Source: Oscillospiraceae bacterium
Lineage (GTDB): Bacteria; Bacillota; Clostridia; Oscillospirales; Oscillospiraceae
Assembly: GCA_017506735.1 (NCBI GenBank)
Contig: JAFVMW010000046.1
Coordinates: 92,606 to 156,605, forward strand
Direction: 5' to 3'
DNA length: 64,000 bases
The notes beneath the pieces are model-generated. The model was not told where the DNA came from and made no database searches. It saw nothing but the letters and a program-made list of their open reading frames with translations. How positions within the stretch are numbered: position 1 is the stretch's first letter; every line of letters begins with the position of its first letter. Shown here piece after piece: positions 1 to 7,679 of the stretch. Position numbers and translations under genes: made by a program.

Positions 1-20
1 TTGAGGCCAAGGCTGAGTAA
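1..20 (+). CDS. C-terminal end of an upstream gene (partial)
   Basis: Positions 3-20 read E-A-K-A-E-stop and are followed 15 nt later by a strong terminator, so this is probably the last few codons of a gene lying left of the window. Too little is present to name it. The frame is inferred only from the stop codon preceding the terminator. Confidence 0.35.
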
Positions 21-35
21 TTTTGGCAAAACGAG

Positions 36-65
36 AGAGGAAGGCGTTATGCCTTCCTCTTTTTG
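36..65 (+). terminator. Rho-independent terminator
   Basis: A perfect 10-bp stem (36-45 with 51-60) closes a 5-nt loop (GTTAT) and is followed by a T run. It ends the transcript of the gene that enters from the left. Confidence 0.85.
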
Positions 66-144
66 TATTCCGGCAGTCTAATTGCAGGTCACAGGTCCAA
101 AGCCTCCCCTTTGAGTAAGCGATGAATAAATCGCAAGCGCAGCT

Positions 145-275
145 GGCGAGGGATTTTTTCCCAAATAAAAGTTTGGAAAACGCCGAAATACTGTATGTAT
201 TTCAAGTTTTTCAAACCCGCATAGTTGGGGAAAAAGAACCGGCAGCCGCCGAAGCCGAATTAATCGGCGATTACT
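145..275. repeat. Dispersed hairpin repeat, copy 1
   Basis: About 130 bp closely matches 39695-39830, the only other copy in the window. The core (154-235) is an imperfect long hairpin built of nested inverted blocks: TTTTCCC with GGGGAAAA-like, GTTTGGAAAA with TTTTTCAAAC, and GAAATAC with GTATTTC around a short central loop. Weak open frames cross it on both strands but copy 2 has an in-frame stop, so it is not treated as coding. It behaves like a REP/MITE-type element. Confidence 0.75.
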
Positions 276-283
276 TGAGAGGT

Positions 284-303
284 GCCCAGTGCGCACACTG
301 GGC
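284..303. repeat. Short perfect palindrome shared with the pyrF-pyrE repeat
   Basis: An 8-bp perfect stem GCCCAGTG/CACTGGGC closes on CGCA. The 16-nt core CCAGTGCGCACACTGG occurs again at 16125-16140 inside the pyrF-pyrE intergenic repeat, which suggests a common mobile or amplified module. Confidence 0.6.
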
Positions 304-344
304 GGAGGGTGATAGCCTATGGAACAAACATCGTGCAATTTTGC

Positions 345-396
345 TGCCTTTCACCCCTCAGTCCGCTTCGCGGCCAGCTCCCCTCCAGGGGAGCCA
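345..396. repeat. Palindromic intergenic repeat-like segment
   Basis: The segment contains GCTCCCCT (377-384) paired with AGGGGAGC (387-394), preceded by a CAGTCCGCTTCGCGGCCA arm. Sequences of this style are recalled as common intergenic repeats in Oscillospirales genomes; only one copy is visible here, so assignment as a repeat rests on recollection and on the hairpin itself. Confidence 0.4.
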
Positions 397-444
397 TTTG
401 GCTCACCCAACTGCATTTTTTCTTTATCTTGCAATTGACCATTC

Positions 445-480
445 TTCCCGGTTGATTTCACCGGGAAATTATGGCATAAT
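445..480 (+). promoter_or_regulatory. Promoter of der-plsY-gpsA with an overlapping inverted repeat
   Basis: TTGATT (452-457), a 17-nt spacer and CATAAT (475-480) form a plausible sigma-A promoter 35 nt before der. A perfect 8-bp inverted repeat TTCCCGGT (445-452) / ACCGGGAA (460-467) straddles the -35 box and could be an operator. Confidence 0.55.
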
Positions 481-515
481 AAATTGATCGAACTATTTGG
501 AAGGAGTGATTTTGC

Positions 516-1847
516 ATGGCTAAGGGTCTGATCGCAATTGTGGGCCGTCCCAATGTGGGCAAGTCCATGCTGTTCAATAAGCTGACCGGTCAGCGCACCT
601 CCATTGTGGAGGACACCCCCGGCGTTACCCGGGACCGGATCTACGGTGACTGCGAGTGGTGCGGCCGCACCTTCTCTCTGGTGGACACCGGCGGCATCGA
701 GCCCAACACCGAAAATGATATGCTGAAATTCATGCGCCGTCAGGCAGTCATCGGCATTGAGCTGGCGGATGCCATCGTCATGGTGGTGGACGTAAAGAGC
801 GGCGTCACCGCCGCAGATATGGATGTTGCCACCATGCTGCGCAAATCCGGTAAGCCCGTGGCTCTGGCAGTCAACAAGTGCGACTCCGTTGGCTACTACA
901 ACCCCGACGTTTTTGAATTCTATTCCCTGGGCATTGGCGACTTGTTTGAAACCTCTGCCGTCCACGGTCACGGCACCGGCGACTTGCTGGACTGGTGTCT
1001 GGCACAGCTGCCCGAGGACAACGGTGAGGATGAGGACGAGGATGTCATCAAGGTTGCCATCGTGGGCAAGCCCAATGTGGGCAAGTCCAGCCTGCTGAAC
1101 CGGATTCTGGGCGAGGAGCGTGTCATTGTGTCCAACGTGGCCGGCACCACCCGTGACGCCATCGACTCTTACTACGAGAACGAGTCCGGCAAGTACTGTT
1201 TCATCGATACCGCCGGTATGCGTCGGAAGAGCCGCATCGACGACATCATCGAGAAGTACTCCAATATGCGCACCATCAGCGCCATTGAGCGCAGCGATGT
1301 ATGTCTGATCCTGGTGGATGCCAATGACGGTGTCACCGAACAGGACACCAAGATCGCCGGACTGGTTCACGAAGCTGGCAAGGCCGCCATCATCGTGGTC
1401 AACAAATGGGACGCTGTGGAAAACAAGGAAACCAACACCATGCGCGACAAGGAGCTGGGTGTCAAGGAAGGCCTGGCCTATATGCCCTACGCCCCCGTCC
1501 ACTTCATTTCCGCCCTCACCGGTGCCCGGGTGGACAAGCTGTTCGAGCTGATCCAGGAGGTTCACAAGCAGAACACCAGCCGGATCACCACCGGTCAGCT
1601 CAACTCCATCCTGGCAGAGGCAACCGCAAGAGTCCAGCCTCCCACGGACAAGGGCCGCCGGCTGAAGATCTACTATATGACTCAGGCCAGCACCAAGCCC
1701 CCTCACTTCATCATTTTCTGCAACGACGCAAGACTGTTCCATTTCTCCTACCAGCGGTATCTGGAAAACCAGATCCGGGAGGTTTTCGGTCTGAAGGGCA
1801 CCCCTGTACGAATCACCATCCGACAGAAGGGCGATAAGGAGGAGTAA
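516..1847 (+). CDS. der: Ribosome biogenesis GTPase Der (EngA)
   Basis: A 443-aa double-Era GTPase needed for 50S subunit assembly; acts in the cytoplasm on the ribosome. Two complete G domains are visible: P-loops GRPNVGKS at residues 10-17 and GKPNVGKS at about 184-191, with DTPG/DTAG G3 motifs and NKCD/NKWD G4 motifs, followed by the KH-like C-terminal domain. An acidic linker (EDNGEDEDED) joins the G domains. The start has the SD AAGGAGTG seven to nine nt upstream. First gene of a three-gene operon, followed after 3 nt by plsY. Length is normal for the family. Confidence 0.98.
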   Translation: MAKGLIAIVGRPNVGKSMLFNKLTGQRTSIVEDTPGVTRDRIYGDCEWCGRTFSLVDTGGIEPNTENDMLKFMRRQAVIGIELADAIVMVVDVKSGVTAADMDVATMLRKSGKPVALAVNKCDSVGYYNPDVFEFYSLGIGDLFETSAVHGHGTGDLLDWCLAQLPEDNGEDEDEDVIKVAIVGKPNVGKSSLLNRILGEERVIVSNVAGTTRDAIDSYYENESGKYCFIDTAGMRRKSRIDDIIEKYSNMRTISAIERSDVCLILVDANDGVTEQDTKIAGLVHEAGKAAIIVVNKWDAVENKETNTMRDKELGVKEGLAYMPYAPVHFISALTGARVDKLFELIQEVHKQNTSRITTGQLNSILAEATARVQPPTDKGRRLKIYYMTQASTKPPHFIIFCNDARLFHFSYQRYLENQIREVFGLKGTPVRITIRQKGDKEE

Positions 1848-1850
1848 GCC

Positions 1851-2474
1851 ATGTGGCTCAACATTCTGGTGGCCGCGCTGACTGCCTATCTTCTGGGCAA
1901 TCTGAACGGCGCTGTGAGTATGTCCATGATGATGCACGACGATGTCCGCAGCCACGGCAGCGGCAACGCCGGTCTGACCAATTTCGTCCGGAATTTCGGC
2001 GCGGCCAGCTCCGTGTTTGTGATTTTGATCGACATGGGCAAGGCCGTTCTGGCCTGTCTGGCAGGCGGACTGCTGCTGAAGCCCTTCGGATACTATACCC
2101 AGGGCATTGCGCTGGGCGGTCTGTTTCTGATTCTGGGCCATGACTTCCCTGCCCTGCTGGGCTTCCGGGGCGGCAAGGGCATCCTCAGCGGCGTCACTGT
2201 GGCGCTGATGATGGACTGGCGGCTGGGTCTGCTGGTGTTTGGCATTTTCCTGGTTGCCTATCTGCTCACCGGCTATGTTTCCCTGGGCAGCGTGCTGTCT
2301 GCCGGTTCCTTCGGATTTTTCTACCACTTTGTACACCGGGAATACCTGTTCCCTGTTCTGGTGGGCTATTTTCTCAGCGGCCTGATTGTGTGGATGCACC
2401 GGGCCAACATCGTTCGTCTTGTGAAGGGCGAGGAGCGTAAAACCAACCTCCTTGGGAAAGGAAAGAAAGCATGA
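1851..2474 (+). CDS. plsY: Glycerol-3-phosphate acyltransferase PlsY
   Basis: A 207-aa integral membrane enzyme that transfers acyl from acyl-phosphate to glycerol-3-phosphate, the first step of phospholipid synthesis in Gram-positive bacteria. Seen: several hydrophobic membrane segments, the HGSGNAGLTNFVRNFG motif (residues about 35-50), a GHDFPALLGFRGGKG loop (about 100-114) and the GYVSLGSV loop, all typical of PlsY. It starts 3 nt after der and its stop overlaps the gpsA start (ATGA), so production with the enzyme that makes its substrate is translationally coupled. Confidence 0.97.
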   Translation: MWLNILVAALTAYLLGNLNGAVSMSMMMHDDVRSHGSGNAGLTNFVRNFGAASSVFVILIDMGKAVLACLAGGLLLKPFGYYTQGIALGGLFLILGHDFPALLGFRGGKGILSGVTVALMMDWRLGLLVFGIFLVAYLLTGYVSLGSVLSAGSFGFFYHFVHREYLFPVLVGYFLSGLIVWMHRANIVRLVKGEERKTNLLGKGKKA

Positions 2475-3469
2475 AAACTGCTGTCATCGGCAGCGGCGCA
2501 TGGGGCACTGCCCTGGCGATCCGGCTGCGGAAGAACGGTCACGATGTGACCATGTGGACTTACGAAAAAGAACTGGTGGAGGAAATGAACGCCACCCGTC
2601 ACAACCCCCGTCTCCCCGGCGCGGTGCTGCCGGAGGGTCTGGTGGTTTCCGAAGACTACGCCTGCGCAAGGGGCGCGAAGCTGGTGGTCATGGCTTCCCC
2701 CTCCTTCCCCCTGCGGAACGTGAGCAGAGGCGTTGCCCCCTTCATTGATGCGGATGCCGTAGTGGTGTCCGTCACCAAGGGTCTGGAGGCAGGAACCCAT
2801 CTGCGGATGAGCGAAGTGGTTGCCCAGGAAACGGGCAAGGACGTGGTCGTCCTCACCGGCCCCAGCCACGCTGAGGAGGTGGCTCTGGATATGCCCACCG
2901 GTCTGCTGGCCGCAAGCCATGACCAGGCACTGGCGGAATTTGTCCAGGACGCCTTCATGTCCGACACCCTCCGGGTGTACACCAGTTCTGACCCTGTGGG
3001 CGCAGAGCTGGGTGCCGCACTGAAAAACGTCATCGCCCTCTGCGCCGGCATCACCGACGGTCTGGGCTGCGGCGACAACACCAAGGCCATGCTGATGACC
3101 CGGGGTCTGACAGAAACCGCCCGGCTGGGTGTTGCGCTGGGCGCGAAGAAGGAAACCTTCACCGGTCTTGCAGGTGTGGGCGATCTGATCGTCACCTGCA
3201 CCTCCATGCATTCCCGGAACCGGAGAGCCGGTATCCTCATCGGCCAGGGCAAGGGGGCACAGGAGGCCATGCAGGAGGTGGGCGCTGTGGTGGAAGGCTA
3301 TTACGCCGCAGGCTCTGCCTACGCGCTGGGCAAGGCCAAGGGCATCGATATGCCCATCACCGAGGCTGCCTACCGGGTGCTGTACGAAGGTCTGGATGTG
3401 AAGCAGGCCTTCGGCGGACTGCTCCACCGGGACCGGAAATCAGAGTCCGAGAACCCCGGCTGGCTTTGA
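2471..3469 (+). CDS. gpsA: Glycerol-3-phosphate dehydrogenase [NAD(P)+]
   Basis: A 332-aa cytoplasmic enzyme reducing dihydroxyacetone phosphate to sn-glycerol-3-phosphate, the PlsY substrate. The N-terminal Rossmann motif GSGAWGTALA is at residues 7-16, the catalytic-lysine segment AALKNVIALCAGI is near residue 185 and the GLAGVGDLIVTCTS signature near 235-248. SD GGAAAGGAAAG precedes an ATG overlapping plsY by 4 nt. Last gene of the der operon; a terminator follows 20 nt after the stop. Confidence 0.98.
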   Translation: MKTAVIGSGAWGTALAIRLRKNGHDVTMWTYEKELVEEMNATRHNPRLPGAVLPEGLVVSEDYACARGAKLVVMASPSFPLRNVSRGVAPFIDADAVVVSVTKGLEAGTHLRMSEVVAQETGKDVVVLTGPSHAEEVALDMPTGLLAASHDQALAEFVQDAFMSDTLRVYTSSDPVGAELGAALKNVIALCAGITDGLGCGDNTKAMLMTRGLTETARLGVALGAKKETFTGLAGVGDLIVTCTSMHSRNRRAGILIGQGKGAQEAMQEVGAVVEGYYAAGSAYALGKAKGIDMPITEAAYRVLYEGLDVKQAFGGLLHRDRKSESENPGWL

Positions 3470-3489
3470 TATTGCGAATAAATGATTAA

Positions 3490-3528
3490 GACCCTGTGGA
3501 GGTACATACTTCCACAGGGTCATTTTTG
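3490..3528 (+). terminator. Terminator of der-plsY-gpsA
   Basis: A perfect 11-bp stem (3490-3500 with 3511-3521) with a 10-nt loop is followed by ATTTTTGTT. Confidence 0.88.
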
Positions 3529-3560
3529 TTGATCATGCTGCGATGCCTTCTTTTACGGCT

Positions 3561-4640
3561 TCACCATATAATATAACCTTTTTTGAACAAGGCGTTTACC
3601 AGCCATTGGGGGTATCTAGACGGATCACAGCCCACCCGGTACATCAGCCCCGCAAACGCCAAAAGCACACCCAGGCATCCTCCAAAAAACCAAAGGATCA
3701 GAGGTAACGCTGTCCGTTTCTGCGCAGTCGTATCGTCCAGCGTCAGGTATGCGGTTCCTTCGTCAGTCAGAGATTGGATCCAGTAATAGTCCGGGCCATC
3801 GTCCGGATCAACGCGTCTTGCCTGGGCCGTAAAAACGGTTTCACCGTCGCACCGGCTCCGGATCCCATCCGGGCGCGAAACATATTCCGGATATCCCCGG
3901 ATCTCAAACGGTTCAACATACCCTTCTGCATCCAGGATCAGCGTATCCTCCTCCACAACAGAGCTGCGGAAGGAAAGATTCATCGTTTCACAGTCGGATC
4001 CATCCAGCGGTTCCCAGATCATCCAGATGCACCAACCGCCCATCCCCACAAAGAATACCAAAAGCATCAGGAACACAAACAGAAACTCCCCGGCGTATCG
4101 CACATGGGAAGAAAACCCAGTTCGCTTCTCAGTGCGCCTTTTCGCGGGCAGATTTTTTCCGCCATGGGTCCGGCGGTATCCTTTCTTCAGGGCCACGACA
4201 AAACCGGCACTTTGGGCAGAAAGCCAGGAGAACGTCACCTTTTTACCCAGAACATAAACGGAGGCCTCCAAATTATGGCCGGAATGGGTATCCCATCCTG
4301 TTACCTGTTCATAGCGAAACCGCCGCCGCATTCCGATCAGATTATACTGGTAAAAGCCTTCCTCGTCATACACAAGAAAGCTGTTGCACCAGCCGAGCAT
4401 CAGAAGGGACGACAGCACCGCAAAACAGGAAAAAACCGTGGCTGCAAACAAGCCGGATCCGCTGCTCAGGAATCCAAACACCGTAAACACGCCTCCGCAG
4501 ACAAGCCCCACCCAAACATAAAACGCAGGCAGGTACACGCCGTTTTCCCGTTGCCTGCGCCGGGGGTATTCCAAAGCGCACAGCACAATGGCCAGAATAT
4601 AAAACATCGCCGCAGCAGCGCAGATCCATTTCGAAGCCAT
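3561..4640 (-). CDS. Uncharacterised membrane protein with PH-like middle segment
   Basis: A 359-aa protein I cannot name. The ATG at 4640 is chosen because GGAAGGGAG lies 8 nt upstream; in-frame GTG codons just before it overlap the SD. Seen: three N-terminal hydrophobic segments (residues about 5-25, 38-60, 65-85), a soluble strand-rich stretch (about 90-140, with VYDEEGFYQYNLIGMRRRF-like text resembling bacterial PH/DUF6560-type regions), a central membrane helix (about 190-212), an extracytoplasmic-looking domain (about 215-310) and a C-terminal helix (about 318-340). It is a single-gene unit with its own promoter. Function unknown. Confidence 0.8.
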   Translation of the reverse strand: MASKWICAAAAMFYILAIVLCALEYPRRRQRENGVYLPAFYVWVGLVCGGVFTVFGFLSSGSGLFAATVFSCFAVLSSLLMLGWCNSFLVYDEEGFYQYNLIGMRRRFRYEQVTGWDTHSGHNLEASVYVLGKKVTFSWLSAQSAGFVVALKKGYRRTHGGKNLPAKRRTEKRTGFSSHVRYAGEFLFVFLMLLVFFVGMGGWCIWMIWEPLDGSDCETMNLSFRSSVVEEDTLILDAEGYVEPFEIRGYPEYVSRPDGIRSRCDGETVFTAQARRVDPDDGPDYYWIQSLTDEGTAYLTLDDTTAQKRTALPLILWFFGGCLGVLLAFAGLMYRVGCDPSRYPQWLVNALFKKGYIIW

Positions 4641-4666
4641 AGCCACCACTCCCTTCCTTCTCTGTT

Positions 4667-4695
4667 ATCATAGCACGGCTTTCTTCCCCTGTAAA
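4667..4695 (-). promoter_or_regulatory. Promoter of the 3561-4640 membrane protein gene
   Basis: On the minus strand TTTACA, a 17-nt spacer and TATGAT lie about 30 nt before the start codon. The -35 box abuts the T run of the rpmB terminator. Confidence 0.65.
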
Positions 4696-4727
4696 CAAAA
4701 AAACGGCATCATCCGAAGATGATACCG
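4696..4727 (-). terminator. Terminator of rpmB
   Basis: Minus-strand 10-bp stem (4718-4727 with 4704-4713, one G-T pair) with a TTCG loop and a run of T (4696-4703). Confidence 0.9.
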
Positions 4728-4746
4728 TTATCTTTGCCGTAATGGA

Positions 4747-4935
4747 TCAGACTGCACGCTCAACCTTGTTGGAACGGAGGCATCTGGTACAAGCGTACAC
4801 ATGGCACGGAGTACCGTTGACAACCGCCTTGACACGCTTCACATTGGGCTTCCAGGTACGGTTGGAACGTCTGTGGGAGTGGGAGACCTTAATACCAAAG
4901 GTAACGCCCTTGCCACAATAATCACACTTCGCCAT
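4747..4935 (-). CDS. rpmB: 50S ribosomal protein L28
   Basis: A 62-aa structural protein of the large ribosomal subunit. Starts MAKCDYCGKG, and carries the four cysteines CDYC...CTRC of the zinc-binding L28 type together with the typical SHSHRRSNRTWKPNVKRV segment. The start is the ATG at 4935 behind GGGAGG; an upstream in-frame GTG overlaps the SD and is rejected. Monocistronic with its own promoter and terminator. Confidence 0.97.
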   Translation of the reverse strand: MAKCDYCGKGVTFGIKVSHSHRRSNRTWKPNVKRVKAVVNGTPCHVYACTRCLRSNKVERAV

Positions 4936-4996
4936 TCGTTGCACCTCCCATCGGTCAAAAATCTTTCATAGCGCGCCTCTTTGCAGGCGCTCAAGT

Positions 4997-5025
4997 ATCA
5001 TATCAGAAACGGACGAAAAATGCAA
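4997..5025 (-). promoter_or_regulatory. Promoter of rpmB
   Basis: Minus-strand TTGCAT, 17-nt spacer, TATGAT. The leader that follows can form a small GCGCCT/AGGCGC hairpin (about 4969-4990) before the rpmB SD. Confidence 0.75.
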
Positions 5026-5063
5026 GTGTTTTTTGAAAAAAATTTTTCTTTTTTCGAAGATGG

Positions 5064-5092
5064 TTGCCATTGGGCCGCAGAGGGGATATAAT
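5064..5092 (+). promoter_or_regulatory. Promoter of hprK
   Basis: TTGCCA, 17-nt spacer, TATAAT, 29 nt before the hprK start. Divergent from the rpmB promoter. Confidence 0.75.
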
Positions 5093-5121
5093 AGAGGCAC
5101 TTACTTTTTGGAGGGACAGAA

Positions 5122-6069
5122 ATGGCTGAAAGTTACAGTGTTCTGCTGAGCCGGATGGTGGAGGAATTCCATCTGGGCATCGCCTACGCATCCACCGATT
5201 ACGAAAAAATCCGCCTGACCGTGGCCGATGTGGCCCGGCCTGGTTTGCAGCTTGCAGGTTATTTTGACCATTTTGAGCCCATGCGTCTGCAGGTTCTGGG
5301 CAATGTGGAATCCAGCTACCTGGACAAGCTCACCTCCGCCGAGCGTTACATTGTCTATGACCGGCTGTTTTCCTACAAATTCCCTGCCATCCTGGCTGCC
5401 CGTGGTCTGACGCCCGGTACGGAGCTGATGGAAATGGCAAAAAAGCACAATGTGACTGTGCTGACCTGTCCCGACTCCACCAGCTACATTGTGTCCTCCC
5501 TCATTGCCTATCTGAAGGCCGAGCTGGCCCCCCGGATCACCCGGCACGGTGTATTGATGGAAATCTACGGCGAAGGCATTCTGATTCTGGGCGAAAGCGG
5601 CATCGGCAAAAGCGAAACCGCTGTGGAGCTGATCAAGCGTGGCCACCGTCTGATCGCGGATGACGCGGTGGAGATCAAGCGTGTCTCCCCCACTATGCTT
5701 ATGGGTACCGCGCCTGCCCTGATCCGCAATTATATTGAGCTGAGAGGCATCGGTATTATCAATGTGGCCAAGCTCTTCGGTGTGGGCGCTGTCAAGGCGG
5801 AAAACGAGATCAACCTGGTGGTGAATATCGTCCCCTGGAACACCACCGAGGTTTATGACCGTCTGGGTCTGGAGGAACAGTTTCAGGACATTCTGGGTGT
5901 CAAGATCCCCACCAACACCATTCCTGTCACCCCGGGCCGAAATCTGGCGGTGATTCTGGAGGTGGCCGCCATGAACAACCGCCAGCGGAAGATGGGCTAC
6001 AACGCCGCCAAGGAATTCACCGAACAGATCAATAATCATTATCTGGAATCTGCAAGAAACGATCTTTGA
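5122..6069 (+). CDS. hprK: HPr kinase/phosphorylase
   Basis: A 315-aa bifunctional enzyme that phosphorylates and dephosphorylates Ser46 of the sugar phosphotransferase protein HPr, the central switch of carbon catabolite control in Firmicutes. Seen: an N-terminal domain (about 1-130), a P-loop GESGIGKS at 157-164 followed by the ADDAV segment, and the HprK signature IELRGIGIINVAKLFG (about 203-218). SD GGAGGG lies 9 nt before the ATG. Single-gene unit; HPr itself and lgt, often nearby in other Firmicutes, are not in this window. Confidence 0.97.
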   Translation: MAESYSVLLSRMVEEFHLGIAYASTDYEKIRLTVADVARPGLQLAGYFDHFEPMRLQVLGNVESSYLDKLTSAERYIVYDRLFSYKFPAILAARGLTPGTELMEMAKKHNVTVLTCPDSTSYIVSSLIAYLKAELAPRITRHGVLMEIYGEGILILGESGIGKSETAVELIKRGHRLIADDAVEIKRVSPTMLMGTAPALIRNYIELRGIGIINVAKLFGVGAVKAENEINLVVNIVPWNTTEVYDRLGLEEQFQDILGVKIPTNTIPVTPGRNLAVILEVAAMNNRQRKMGYNAAKEFTEQINNHYLESARNDL

Positions 6070-6078
6070 TAACCCCTG

Positions 6079-6110
6079 CCGCCCGGAAAAAATCCGGGCG
6101 GTTCTATTTT
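6079..6110 (+). terminator. Terminator of hprK
   Basis: 9-bp stem CCGCCCGGA / TCCGGGCGG (6079-6087 with 6093-6101), followed by TTCTATTTT. Confidence 0.8.
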
Positions 6111-6130
6111 CCTCCTGCCGGACATACCAT
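6103..6130 (+). promoter_or_regulatory. Possible sigma-E-type promoter of spoIVA
   Basis: TCTATTT (6103-6109), a 13-nt spacer and CATACCAT (6123-6130) resemble the Bacillus sigma-E pattern (ATATT-like, then CATACANT). spoIVA is a sigma-E gene in Bacillus, which supports the reading; no sigma-A promoter is seen in the gap. It overlaps the hprK terminator tail. Confidence 0.45.
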
Positions 6131-6159
6131 GCTTGTAACCAAATGGCAGGAGGATGACT

Positions 6160-7623
6160 ATGGAAACTATTTATGCAGATATCGCCGGGCGGACCGGCGG
6201 AAATATTTATATCGGAGTCGTGGGACCCGTTCGGACGGGAAAATCCACCCTGATCCGCCGGCTGATGGAGCAGCTGGTGATCCCCAACATCACAGACCCT
6301 CACCTTGCCGACCGTGCCCGGGATGAGCTGCCCCAGAGCGGCTCCGGCAAGACCATCATGACCTCCGAGCCGAAATTCGTGCCGGAGGAGGCGGTGGAGA
6401 TCTGCCCGGACGGCTCCTCCCGGCTGAAGGTACGGCTTATTGATTCCGTGGGCTATATGGTGGATGGAGCGGTGGGGGCCATGGAGGAGGATCAGCCCCG
6501 GATGGTATCCACCCCCTGGTCTGACCAGCCCATCCCCCTGACGGAGGCGGCAGAACTGGGAACCAAAAAGGTCATGGAAAACCACGCCTCCATCGGCATC
6601 GTTGTCACAACCGACGGCACCATCACCGACATCCCCCGGCAGGACTATCTTCAGGCCGAAAAGCGGGCCATTGAGGACATCCGGGCCACGGGAAAGCCCT
6701 TCCTCACCATCATCAACACCAAAGACCCCGGCGGCGAGGCGGCAATTCGGCTCCGGGAGGAGCTAAAGGAGCGCTACGGCGTGGATGCCGCAATCGCCGA
6801 TTGTCAGGCCATCGACGAGCACGAAATCGCGGCGCTGCTGCAGGATCTGCTGTATGCCTTCCCCCTGAGCGAGGTACGGGTATACCTGCCCCGGTGGCTG
6901 GATGCCCTGGAGGCGGATGACGAGATCCGCACCGGTCTGTACAGCGCCCTGCTGAATCAGAGTCAGACCATCTCCACTCTGGCCCAGGCCAGGGATGCCT
7001 TCGAACCGCTGGACAGTCTGCCCCAGGTCCGGCAAATCAATGTGGAACGGGTGGAGCTTTCCAGCGGAAGGGTCCACTGCAGAATCACCCTGCCGGATGC
7101 ACTGTATTACCAGACGCTGAGCCGGAGAACGGGCACCCAGATCAACAGCGATGCCGATCTGATCCGAATTCTGACAGAGCTGACCAAGATCCGGCAGGAA
7201 TACGACACGGTGGCCCAGGCACTGAACGCAGTACGTACCACCGGCTACGGCGTGGTGATGCCGGGAGCGGAGGATATGAAGCTGGAAAAGCCGGAGCTTC
7301 TGAAAAAGGGCAGCGCTTACGGCGTCCGTCTGAAGGCCGGGGCGCCCTCCATCCATATGATCCGGGTAGATGTTGACACCGAAATCAACCCCATCGTGGG
7401 AGATGAACAGCAGTCCCGGGAGCTTTTGCAGTCTCTGTCCGGAGATGACCCGGAGAAGCTGTGGGAATGCAGTCTCTTCGGAAAAACGGTCTATGATCTG
7501 ATCCGGGAGGGCATCCACACAAAGCTTCTGCGGACACCCCAGGATGTGCAGCACAAATTCCGTGGATCTTTGAGCCGGATCGTAAACGAAGGGGCCTCCG
7601 GGCTAATCTGTCTGATCCTGTAA
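6160..7623 (+). CDS. spoIVA: Stage IV sporulation protein A (spore coat morphogenetic ATPase)
   Basis: A 487-aa protein that hydrolyses ATP to polymerise on the forespore surface as the basement layer of the spore coat. It begins METIYADIAGRTGGNIYIGV, matching the family start, with Walker A GPVRTGKS at residues 22-29. The ATG at 6160 is preferred over one two codons earlier, because AGGAGG abuts the earlier codon and lies 6 nt before this one. Length is normal (about 490 aa). Strong evidence that the host makes endospores. Confidence 0.97.
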   Translation: METIYADIAGRTGGNIYIGVVGPVRTGKSTLIRRLMEQLVIPNITDPHLADRARDELPQSGSGKTIMTSEPKFVPEEAVEICPDGSSRLKVRLIDSVGYMVDGAVGAMEEDQPRMVSTPWSDQPIPLTEAAELGTKKVMENHASIGIVVTTDGTITDIPRQDYLQAEKRAIEDIRATGKPFLTIINTKDPGGEAAIRLREELKERYGVDAAIADCQAIDEHEIAALLQDLLYAFPLSEVRVYLPRWLDALEADDEIRTGLYSALLNQSQTISTLAQARDAFEPLDSLPQVRQINVERVELSSGRVHCRITLPDALYYQTLSRRTGTQINSDADLIRILTELTKIRQEYDTVAQALNAVRTTGYGVVMPGAEDMKLEKPELLKKGSAYGVRLKAGAPSIHMIRVDVDTEINPIVGDEQQSRELLQSLSGDDPEKLWECSLFGKTVYDLIREGIHTKLLRTPQDVQHKFRGSLSRIVNEGASGLICLIL

Positions 7624-7624
7624 C

Positions 7625-7653
7625 TTGACAACAGAGGCTTCCCATCGTACAAT
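7625..7653 (+). promoter_or_regulatory. Promoter of the PH-like gene
   Basis: A consensus TTGACA starts just after the spoIVA stop, with a 17-nt spacer and TACAAT. Confidence 0.8.
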
Positions 7654-7679
7654 AAAAGAAAAACAAAGGAGTGATCCAG

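Noticed and set aside
122-487. A 121-codon open frame on the plus strand before der.
   Set aside because: It runs through three repeat segments, has no SD and the second repeat copy carries an in-frame stop at the matching place.
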